Source of the DNA: Chrysoporthe austroafricana
Taxonomy: Eukaryota > Ascomycota > Sordariomycetes > Diaporthales > Cryphonectriaceae
Assembly (NCBI GenBank): GCA_001051155.2
Contig: JYIP02000007.1
Span: 870,342 to 934,341, forward strand
Length of the DNA: 64,000 bases
Direction of reading: 5' to 3'
The notes beneath the pieces are model-generated. The model was given only the letters and a program-made list of their open reading frames with translations. It did no database searches and had not been told where the DNA came from. Positions within the stretch are counted from its first letter, which is position 1. Each line of letters starts with the position of its first letter. Shown piece after piece: positions 11,770 to 20,931 of this stretch. Both the position numbers and the translations under genes were made by a program.

Positions 11770-12630
11770 AGAGGCTTAGGGTACCGATGAGAATGCGTGG
11801 ATTCGGGGAAGCTGACACAGCATACGCAAACCCTGGTCGATGGCGAGACGACCACAAGCAGCGTAGGAGATTTGCCGCAACGGAACTGCGCAAATTCAGA
11901 GCGCTTGGGTGGCTGCCAATGAGATCTTCGAAAAGGCCACAACCCAGCTCTGCGGATTGGAGGATCTGACTGATACAATGTGGGATTAAGGTATTGGATC
12001 TTGATGTAGGTGGGTTAGCCCGGCTGACCACCATGGGTTTGTTCTGCCTTGCGAGGAGCTGGCTTAGCTGATGAATGCAGACTGCTTAGGTCTCAGCGCC
12101 GATTCATGATCGGATCGCAGCGATACTGGTCTCGTCGAGTTCGGGAACAATTCGTAGCATCGGAAGTACAAGGAAGGAATCGAACAGTATCACAAGAGCA
12201 TACTCTCGCAATGTCTTATCTTATTTTGCTACGGTGTCCAAGATACTCATCGGCGCTGAGCCACTGCGCAGCCTTGAGTTTCGGGTCCGTTGTCTTTCCG
12301 CACAATGATTTCAGCGCCCCATATAGCCGCGCGGAAAGGCTTGACAGACTATGTAGCCCTCCGACCCCTGGGCTATTTCCCATGGTCTAAAGTGGAAAAA
12401 GCCGTCCTGGACACCATTTCCCCCCCTGTGGTAGGTCTAGTGCCTCGTGAAATCGATGAAACAGATATTTGGGGAACGCCATGTTGACTGGGTTCTGCTC
12501 TAGGAGCGATTGTAACACCCCGAACTAGCGGCTCGTTCATTCTATAACTGGGTGAGGCCATGATGGATGACTCCTGAGCAAGTCACGCAGACCCAAGTCA
12601 TGCCACGGCCATGTGTCTACTGATAGATGA
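11770..12630. other. Intergenic, no gene supported
   Basis: Short frames only. A plus-strand frame at about 12290-12487 reads FPWSKVEKAVLDTISPPVVG, which looks protein-like but is isolated and unrecognised. Confidence 0.45.
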
Positions 12631-13031
12631 CTACGTCTTCATAAACACAAATTCCTTTTGCTTTGAGCTAGATGTATGTCGTCCACTCGGACCCTTGGGC
12701 AACGGACCCATGCGCCTCGTATGAGGATTGGCCGCAGCATCAATGTCCAGAGCGTTCGACTGTTCAATCAAACGAACGCCCAGGCCATCTCCCGCTCTCA
12801 GCTGGGCTAAGACTTTGTCATCGTTAAGAGCGATGCCGCTCCTGTTTGTGGAACGTGGAACGACAGCGAAGGACTCGGAGGTCCAGCTTTTAGGCAGATA
12901 TGCGGTTTCAGGCTAGGAGCCGCACCATGTGTGTTCCGTGAGACAGGCATCAGTAAGCTATCACCCACGCTCTTGCAGAAATGCGAGCTGCTTACCCTCA
13001 TAAAGGCTATGCAGTGCTTCCTATCGGGCAT
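12631..13031 (-). CDS. Candidate two-exon gene or gene fragment, unknown
   Basis: Hand-assembled from exons 13031-12996 (MPDRKHCIAFMR) and 12912-12631, 105 residues. The intron at 12913-12995 has GTAAGC, a TTACTGATG branch and CTCCTAG. Exon 2 begins PETAYLPKSWTSESFAVVPR and continues through LNDDKVLAQLRAGDGLGVRL and MGPLPKGPSGRH to a stop. The frame is also open upstream of the Met (GPDDHKNPTAIQQQFFPSSSG) to a stop at 13134-13136, so this may be the 3' end of a longer, damaged gene. No family recognised. Support is the joint frame/splice agreement and protein-like composition only. Confidence 0.33.
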
Positions 13032-15335
13032 CAGCTCACGCCGGCGATTCAGTCTGCCCGAGCTGCTCGGAAAGAATTGCTGCTGTATTGCCGTCGGATT
13101 TTTATGATCGTCAGGTCCAAATGAAATTATGTCTCACGACCACTCAAAAGGCCATACCGACTGACGCAACCTTCGTTATGATGCACGGCTCATAATAATC
13201 ATCCACGGCGTTGCCAGCGTCGGGTTGATCTCATTCTCCGGGACAGTGACACGAGCAACCGAGCGAACGCAGGTGCTATCGTCCTGCGTCAACAATCTGA
13301 CCTGATATGGCGAGATCCATAAGAGCACGGCAATTGCCACCTCGCAGAAAGGAGCCTCATGCACTCCTCTGAACCATGACTCAAATATCAGGATTGCCTT
13401 CGACCATTCTTCACAGACAGGCACATATTGAGAAAGGAAATTGGTTTGGTCTAGCAACCTGCCCGAGGTCAGGCTCGTCGTTTATTTTGAGTTGCTAGAC
13501 AGCCTGTTTCCGTTTCGGTTCAGCCTAAACGGCCGTCACTACAGGGACGGTATTCAGGGAATGAGAGTATAATATTTTGAGATCCAGAAGGTTGTATTGA
13601 CAGCGGCACAGCAACTCCAGACTGGTAAATCAATCGTGCTCTGGTGAGCGTAAGGGTCGCCAAGAACCAGAAGCCCGTCACGTCTAACCTGTCAGAACGC
13701 AGTCATAGAACAAGGGCCCGGATCCTCTAGCACATCGCCATCCAACTGACAATTTCTCTGTCCAACCTCGCCTAGCGGCCCCCACGCCCGGGTCGTCTGC
13801 ATGAATGACATTCCCGCTCGGCTGTCATCCCGATCCAGCACTTGGTTCCCTCCCTTTCAGCCCTACGGCACCGACTGCGCTCCACGAATCCCGAAACGTC
13901 TTTCTGCGTTTGCGATGTCTAACGTTGTGGTGCTCGTACGCATTTTCCAGGGCATGTGGGCACGTCGAGGGAATTTTCCGCGTTTGTCTCATTAACAATA
14001 TTCCATCCTTGGTTCGACGTAAGCAGGTTGCCTAAGCTAGAACCTCCCGACCGCGAGACAGACTAGACTTTCGGCTTTGCCGCCTCACACACACTCGAAA
14101 CTAGACGGCGGAGAGACGCGCCATGTCACATAGAGCATGTATTCACCAGACTGATCGAATCCTCTCAACGCAGCGTCGCATGCTTTGCAGCGAGTTGAGC
14201 GACGCTGCGGAGTTGCTTAAGCAGCGTCGCACGCCCGCCCTTACGCTGACCCTTGATGACCTCATGCGGCTCTGCCCCTATGTGACTGACTGCTCACACG
14301 TCTGAGAGGAGGCTGGTCGCACCTGAAAGAAGCGTCGCGTCCCGCAAACGACAATGCATGAGCTTGCGGTATTTGGGAATCCCTCCCACATGGCACAGCA
14401 CGTGGGTCGGGTCCCCAGAAGTCGGTCAAATCGCTTGCTGATGTGGCCCTAGGCAGCCTGACCAGGCAGGGTTGCGCCTATCTAAGCCTCGCCGAGCTCC
14501 TGCCGTCCTGGATTAGGTGCCTAAACTGGCACAGCAGGTTGCGGGCCAAAGCCACCTTCGCAGACGCAGGTCCATATCCAAGGGGCCCCTCAGTACCGAG
14601 CCGCCCTGAAGTCGTTTCCCATCTCCTCTTTGAGACTGTCAAACAACGTCCTTGTCCCTATCAGGAAGTGTTCTCGACCCTTTTGGTGACCACTCTCAAG
14701 TTTTGGCCCCCCTCAGGCCGGATGCATCAGATGGTCTCATCCTGCTGGGCTCTCTTGAGAGAACACAGGTAACTACAGCGTACCTAGTACATAACGACGC
14801 TACTAGTTCTTGATATGCCTTCCCCTGCTATGGCCCAGACTTGATCCTTCAGGATGACTATCCCGCTCGCGCAATTTCTGCCCACGGCCATGGGATGCTG
14901 GGCCTGGATGTCAAGAAGACGAGAATGGAACTTTTCGTCTCTCGAGATGGCGAGGTATATTGCAGCCTGTATGCTCCTCCACATACTTACTGTTGCCATG
15001 AACCATCCTTTAGGCACTTCGATAATGTTGCAGCATCTGACGCAGCTTTTATGACAAAGCATTGCTACGTTCCCGTTTGTCTAGATATCAGTATCCACTC
15101 AAGGCGCGTATAAGACGTGGATATTCCTCATCGAGATGGAAATCAACTAGACAACGAATGGTTCATCCAACATCATTGGTACTTTCAAACGCACTACTGA
15201 CTTGCGCAATTTAACAGTTCACCAGGAACTCTACACACCACTCAAGCGCATAGTTCACCACCAGACAGACTGACCGCAATCTCCTGTGACGATCGAGCAC
15301 TAGCCTCGCAGTCTCACTAGAAATTGATCGAGGAG
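13032..15335. other. Gene-poor stretch
   Basis: No convincing gene. The minus frame at 13176-13457 (CEEWSKAILIFESWF...) and the plus frame at 14854-15054 (MARYIAACMLLHILTVAM, signal-like) are isolated and could be relics or exons of unresolved genes. The GCAGCGTCGC repeat cluster lies at 14170-14230. Confidence 0.45.
14170..14230. repeat. GCAGCGTCGC direct and inverted repeats
   Basis: GCAGCGTCGC occurs at 14170-14179 and 14221-14230, and its exact reverse complement GCGACGCTGC at 14199-14208. The first two can form a 10-bp hairpin with a 19-nt loop. A degenerate copy (GAAGCGTCGCGTC) follows near 14330. Confidence 0.7.
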
Positions 15336-15779
15336 ATGGGGATGTATATCTATCTAGCGCTTGGCGGTACTGGCGGAAGACATGCCACCAACAAGAAAAG
15401 CACTGGGGGCACCCACGTACTGGCTGTCGATGGGTACACACCTGTCCCAGAAGCCTCCATCGTTCACGTTCTCGTCAACGGCAAACCGAGGATCATCACC
15501 GTCCCAAGACCTCGTCCACCCCCTTCACCTCGTCCCGGTCCCCGCCCAGGACCCATCTACCCCGGGCCGCCACCAGACGTTCCCACTCCGCCAGACACTC
15601 CTCGAAGGCCAGCCTATCGACAGACGGAGCTAGAGGACGACGCCATCATCCGTGATGGCCCGCGGATCGCCACTTGCCCTATACCGCGACCGCCTCCTTC
15701 CCCACGACCGAATCCTCGTCCCGGACCAATCCAACCGAACCCGCCTCCAGGCACGCCGACTCCACCTCCCTCGCCCTAG
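15336..15779 (+). CDS. Proline-rich protein with duplicated PRPPPSPRP unit
   Basis: Open frame of 147 residues from MGMYIYLALGG. Residues about 1-55 are ordinary in composition. From about residue 58 two imperfect copies of a 31-residue unit follow: PRPPPSPRPGPRPGPIYPGP... and PRPPPSPRPNPRPGPIQPNP..., each ending TPP-x-x-P-like, separated by an acidic linker (QTELEDDAIIRDGP). No domain recognised and no clear signal peptide at this start. It may be the last exon of a longer gene whose upstream exons lie in 14.8-15.3 kb. The Pro/Arg-rich stretch also opens the opposite strand, so coding status is uncertain. Confidence 0.38.
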   Translation: MGMYIYLALGGTGGRHATNKKSTGGTHVLAVDGYTPVPEASIVHVLVNGKPRIITVPRPRPPPSPRPGPRPGPIYPGPPPDVPTPPDTPRRPAYRQTELEDDAIIRDGPRIATCPIPRPPPSPRPNPRPGPIQPNPPPGTPTPPPSP

Positions 15780-17611
15780 GATGATTTCAGATCGTTTGGG
15801 CTCTGTCAGGGCATGGCCGAGCATGAACAGCCTTCCTCCATGTGGAGGAGATTCGTTATCCTTACACTTTGGCAATCTCCACCCTGACCTGCTCTCACAA
15901 GGAGGCCCTCGTCCTGAGGTCGATATCGACTGCCTCAGAGCTCGCGATTATACGGTAGCCGATCTGTGCCTGGCTGAATAAAGCCCCCAAGCTAGGCAAC
16001 GACATTTTTTACGGCACAGACACAGTCAGCTACCGGATGCCCGAGCCCAACCGGGTTCTTTTCCTTTTTATGATATTGCCTCGCTTTCATCTTTTTGTTA
16101 TTATGCACCAATCAGATTTTCATACGAGGATTCTCCGCGCTGAACTGTGCGGGTAGGGCCTTGGCGCCACAGCCTGGCTGTCCTCACCATGATGGCGTTT
16201 CTTTTGGGTCAGATTTCAACCTCAGGCTCCCAGCGAGATGTTCAACATCTTTGGGAACATGTTCTTCTCATGGATCTGCTGGTACTGGTGTTGCCTAACA
16301 GCAGCCTCAGGCGGCCATCTCAGTCCAGCGACTGCGCAGTGTCCTCTTTACGGCGGTGGAATGAGCTGTCGAGAAACGGCGGGCCATGGCAGAATCTCAC
16401 GCTCATCTGCCGCTGGGTCTGAACCACGACACATCCCGCCGCACCGAATACTCCCAACAGGACGAAGCCTGCTCATCCGTCGACATCTTCGCCTCCTCGT
16501 TGTCTGCATCGCCACTCCAACGCCCTGCACGGCTTATGAGCGTCCTTAGGGCCTCCGTCTGTCGACATCAAGTCTTGCGCTTGATCTGGCAGCATTTCTC
16601 GTGTAACCTCGGCTAGATTCGACTAAAGACGAGGACTTAGTCACCTCCCTTCCTTGCTACCTGCCGATGCATTCCGTTCTGTGCAGCAGACTCGGAGTAG
16701 CGATGATGTCCGCGATAGGCCCGAGAGCCCACATCGAAGAAGAGTGAGGCCGGCTTCCATCTCTTCTGACTTTGACATTCTTTTATCCCTCTTTTTTTTT
16801 TGTTCTGGTTTATGGGCGGATCAGGTTGTGTTCAAAAGAAGTTTTCAAGAAATGGACGGTCCTCACGGACGTAACAGCATGACATGTAAACATTCACACT
16901 CGTTTCTCTGGGATCCTTTTGGAGTACTAGAATTGGTTGATGGCTCACGCCATCGGTTCTTACTAGATCATCACGTACGAATCACAACTGTGTAGACTTC
17001 CCACCTTCCCTTAGCACCTATAGCTTACTTAGACACGTCAATCGAATAAAGCCCTGGTGGCTATCATTCTCCATACAACCTTACCTCCACAGTCTACACC
17101 ACTGTCAACAACTACAGAGAAGAAAGAAACAACAGACACACACACACAGAGAGAGAGAGAGAAGACGTTACACAACGATCACGACAGCGTCGTCGTCGTC
17201 GCTGTCGCCGTCGCCGTCGCCGTCGCCGTTGTCGATGTCCAGGGTTAGGGTCCCTGGGATGGACAGGGGCCTGTCGCGGTTAGATGAGCTCCGTCCCAAA
17301 GCGGAATGCGGGACCATGCCCCCGGATATTTTTGTCGTACGGTCGTGGCCCCCTGGGCCGGCCGACCTGCCACCACGACGTCCCCACGGTGGTCAGACAG
17401 CGTCGTCGTCGTCGTGTGTATTTCTGTATATCTCACCTCATTTTCTTCCCTCCTCCACACGTACGCACAATCTCTTTCTCTCTCTTTCTCTCACACACAA
17501 TCTCGCCTCCCAACATCTCTCTCTTTCCGTGCGACTTGTTCTTCTCTTTTCGTCAGTCTCTTTATATCTTTTTTTTTTTTTTCAAACCACCGCTGGTCCG
17601 GAAAGATAAAC
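15780..17611. other. Intergenic and leader of the UstYa gene
   Basis: 15.8-17.0 kb shows no supported gene. 17.06-17.61 kb is a pyrimidine-rich, microsatellite-rich probable 5' leader with T runs at 16792-16801 and 17569-17582. Confidence 0.55.
17135..17236 (+). repeat. Microsatellites: (CA)n, (GA)n and GTC/GCC triplets
   Basis: A CA run (about 17135-17147) passes directly into a GA run (to about 17163). 17188-17236 is a GTC/GTCGCC triplet array, and a second GTC array lies at about 17398-17416. All sit 0.2-0.5 kb upstream of the UstYa-family start. Confidence 0.85.
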
Positions 17612-18765
17612 ATGGGGAACGAGTACGCCCGCGTGCCGCGGTTCGCCGCGGAGGATGACAGCCCAAGGCTGGCCGGATTCGCGCTGGGCGCGCAGGACAG
17701 CGAGGAGGACGACATGCGGAGGAGGAGGTGCTCCCTGTACGAGGCCGTGAGGAACACGCTGTACCTGATACTTCTGGTGCTTCTAGCGCTCATCCTGGGG
17801 TTCTGTGTTGGGCGGAAGCACCCGCAGATGAGAATGGGCGGCAACGGGTCGGGAACGCCCTCAGGAGCCAAAGGGGACAACGGACTACTGCCAGCGCAAG
17901 CGTTTGTTCCGGAGAGTACGTTCATAGCCGCGAAGATCTAAAGGAGGGACGGGGACAAGGAAAGAGAATGATGATCTGCACAGGGAATAGAGAGAGCAAA
18001 GGCTGACGTTCGTGTGTCGGAACAGTACCGATGAAGGATGTCAAGTTCGACTTCCCCACGGCGTATGAGGATACCAGCATCGACGGGGATAAGCTGTGGA
18101 ACGCCCTTATGCCGGGTAAGCCAGGTTCCTTTGTTTTGTAGCGTCGTACTCTGTCTATGTCTGACTGACCATGGATGCGTACAGTTGGCTCTGGCTTCGT
18201 GCGTGTGCCGTACCCGAGGCGGTACGACATGCCGGCAAGCAAGGCAATCGAGGGTGACCCGGAAGACGCAGAGATCTACTCCGTCTCGGCGCTGCACCAG
18301 TTGCACTGCCTGGTAGGCCAAAACTCCTCCTCTAGCCGTCGCCCACAGTCCTGAACTCCCCTCCTCCCGGATTTCGTAGGCTATGATATCCATCCCAGTT
18401 CCTAAAACCAACACCATCGCTCTCTTTCACCCCTCCCCCCAATTAACCATCCTTCATGAGCCGTCCTCCCCGCTGACACCTCCTCGCACCCAAAACAGGG
18501 CGTCATCCGCGATGTCATCAAGAAATACGAGGGCCACTCCAAGTCCCGCTTCGCCGGCGCGGGCCACGAGTACCACTGTATGGACTACCTCCGGCAGTCC
18601 ATCATGTGTGCCGGCGACACGACCCTCGACTACGCGGCTCCCCGCGCAGACGGGACCCGGGGCGGCTTCTCGGGCGCCAACTCGACACACCAGTGCCGCG
18701 ACTGGGACGCGCTCGTGGGCTGGGCGGTGGAGAACCGCTCGGGGGACAAGAGCGGCATCGCCTGA
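17612..18765 (+). CDS. UstYa-family (DUF3328) oxidase-like membrane protein
   Basis: Type II membrane protein of the family whose members oxidise or cyclise ribosomal peptides (ustiloxin, cyclochlorotine, phomopsin types). Four exons: 17612-17915, 18026-18115, 18185-18312 and 18499-18765, 262 residues. All introns are GT-AG (GTACGT...ACAG, GTAAGC...ACAG, GTAGGC...ACAG). N-terminal MGNEYARVPR, then a transmembrane helix at about 46-67 (LYLILLVLLALILGFCVG). The two family motifs are intact: HQLHCL at 169-174, ending exactly at an exon border, and HCMDYLRQSIMC at 200-211. An in-frame ATG at 17306 would add 102 residues of low-complexity sequence; I prefer 17612 for its context and family-like N-terminus. 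No tyrosinase, methyltransferase or Kex2-repeat precursor is seen next to it. Confidence 0.93.
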
Positions 18766-19563
18766 GGTTGAGCCTTGATCTACTGACTTGGGGGCCGCGA
18801 GAAAGAAGTACGGACGCGTTGAGGAAGGGGAGAGGAGGCCTATGGCTACTTAATGCATGCGCGGGGCGCAATTGAGGTGATCCTGGGAGATCTTCCGTAC
18901 GGCAATGCAGGGCAGGACGGGTGGCTGTGAGACGGGCTGGTCACAAGGCAACAGTGCGGCGGCGTCCTTATCCTATCCGAGACTTTCTACAGAGTCCAGC
19001 CGACGATACGAGGATTCGTCTTTATGTCACTCTGCAGAGGCACGCATGCTGCATCTAGCCCGTGGGGCCTTCAAACACGGCATGCAGGAAGTGCATCGTC
19101 GGGCAGCAGCTGGTCGACTCAATCAATGGAGACGGCGGGATTACGACAGCGAGGATGAAACAGCACAGCAGGAGACGGCAGACAAGATGCACTTATCAGT
19201 CAGAGGCGTCAGGGCATAGCATAGGAGTTACGGTATACATTCGCCATAAGCAGTCTGTTGCTATTTATATAGATTACTTTACTCCCGATCTCACCACATT
19301 ATCCACCGCTCTATTTCCGTCACACTTCTCTTGAGGTAATCGACATATGCATCTCGAGCACATGTCATCAATCTTGCACGCATATATCAGAACAAATCAT
19401 CTGTCCGCTTGATACAAGTGGAGGAGTAATAACACTGCCCAGGCGTCGGGAACTCATCAGCCAACAATCAAATAATCTCGCCTTCCCGTCAATTTTCCAA
19501 TGTTTCCGGGTATTGACAGGGTTGCTGCACCAAAATCCGTACGGCTCCGACATCCACACTTAC
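18766..19563. other. Intergenic, no gene seen
   Basis: 3' flank of the UstYa-family gene and downstream flank of the minus-strand relic. A possible intron of that relic begins at 19563 with GTAAGTG. Confidence 0.5.
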
Positions 19564-19804
19564 CGCCCCAGAAGCTCTCGTAGTGGTTGGCTTCCTTGTA
19601 GCTGATGGACTGCAGCGCAGAATATGGGAGAATGGCGTTGTGATCTCCTGTAGAGCTTCGTTGTAGACTTCGGACTCTTCGAGGCTGGTCCAGTCGCGGT
19701 AGCGCTGCACTTGTGTAAGTAGGTCCTCGACATTGCTGGAGTGCACAAGGCGTAGACCATGTCCAAGTCCTTCTTGTACACTCCGCGGCGCTCAAAGCCG
19801 TCGC
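19564..19804 (-). pseudogene. Frame-broken remnant of an unrecognised gene
   Basis: Three adjacent protein-like blocks sit in three different minus frames: GFERRGVYKKDLDMVYA, then SSNVEDLLTQVQRYRDWTSL and EESEVYNEALQEIT, then ILPYSALQSISYKEANHYES ending FWGG just before a good donor GTAAGTG. There is no room for introns between the blocks, so at least two indels seem to have broken the gene. A stop lies just upstream of the first block. The family could not be named. Sequencing error is the main alternative. Confidence 0.45.
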
Positions 19805-19887
19805 CTCAGTGACGCAACCGAGCGAGTCGCTGATGTATCGTCAGAATAGAAGGTACCCTGATCTTGGCAAGCCGCTTGAGAGATGAT

Positions 19888-20603
19888 TTACATCAACAAG
19901 TGGACGGGCACAGATGCCCAAAGATAACTCGGAGCCAGGGACCCAGCACCCGCACCAGCTCTCGTGCCAGTCCCTGCGGCAGCCCGCGGCGAGGGAGGCC
20001 AAGCCGAAGCCTCGTCGCACCGTCGGGACCAGAGACTAGATGGTGTGCTGATGGCGCAGGGAGACAGGCCGTCGCGATGGGGACAAGACGACGTCGGGAT
20101 AAGCTCCTCGGTGGGGCGCGTTTCCGTCCCGTGATCCAAGACAAGCGGGTTGTCGGGTCGGCCACTCAGCTTGCGCGGACAGGGGCTCCCGGCTACTCCT
20201 TTGGGAAGTTTGCCCTTGTAGCCGCAGTGCGTGCGCCAGTAAACCCTGCTCCCCCGGTCGTCGACGAGAGATTCACACTTTTCGACCCGGCTTTCGAATC
20301 ATAGCTGGGATCGAAAGGTTTTAGGGGGTCACTATAGGATCCCTCACGTCCTGAGGTCACGGTATGTAAAATACGATAGGAGACTGCCTTTGGTCTCACC
20401 GTCTTCGACCTCCACGGGTCCACGACCACCGAGGAACTGTCCTGCATAGCTGTTTCTCATACGGCAAGCGTAAGGAGAGGACATCTCTGAGCCACTTGAA
20501 TCATATCAACACCATCCGATCCGCACACGACGAGGGCAGAGGCGTATGTGGCGACGAGACCAACAGGCGTTGCGGGCGCCGGGCGCTTTGCAGGGATGGC
20601 CAT
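19888..20603 (-). other. Possible spliced secreted-protein gene, unresolved
   Basis: An N-terminal block MAIPAKRPAPATPVGLVATY starts at 20603. Further down the minus strand is a frame reading CESLVDDRGSRVYWRTHCGY then KGKLPKGVAGSPCPRKLSGR, open to a stop at 19888-19890. The region is GC-rich and other frames are open too, so exon borders could not be fixed. I report it as a place to check, not as a gene model. Confidence 0.2.
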
Positions 20604-20931
20604 CTTGGGGATTGTAGGTAGATGGAAGCTGTAATTACATACTGAACCATACTACAATTATACAATATGGCAAAGGCCTTGACGATGAGGAAGAATCCAT
20701 GAAACTCTGGATTAGATGCCCAATCTATCCTAGAACTTAACCACCCGGTCCAGTCTAATTGAAACGCCAGCCTCCCATATGTTTATAGTGACTCGATACC
20801 CAATGCTTTTTGGCTTGGAGCAATCCCGTCTATCCATCATCAGGCACTCAACTCTATAGTAGCAGTCGCAATCGTGATCTTGTAGCTTCTCATCTCGTCC
20901 CATTTCACCCCAACAAGAAAGCAAAATATCA
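20604..20931. other. Short intergenic stretch
   Basis: 3' flank of the New1-like gene. Nothing further seen. Confidence 0.5.

Noticed and set aside
11366..11779. 137-codon frame overlapping the RNPS1-like 3' exon
   Set aside because: Alternative frame of RS/RGG-coding repeats; no independent signal.
14170..14230. CRISPR-like spacing of repeats
   Set aside because: Only three short copies, one inverted, with unequal spacing, in a eukaryotic genome.
17306..17611. N-terminal extension of the UstYa protein from an in-frame ATG
   Set aside because: The extension is Ser/Phe-rich translation of a pyrimidine-rich leader, and MGNEYARVPR is the family-like start.
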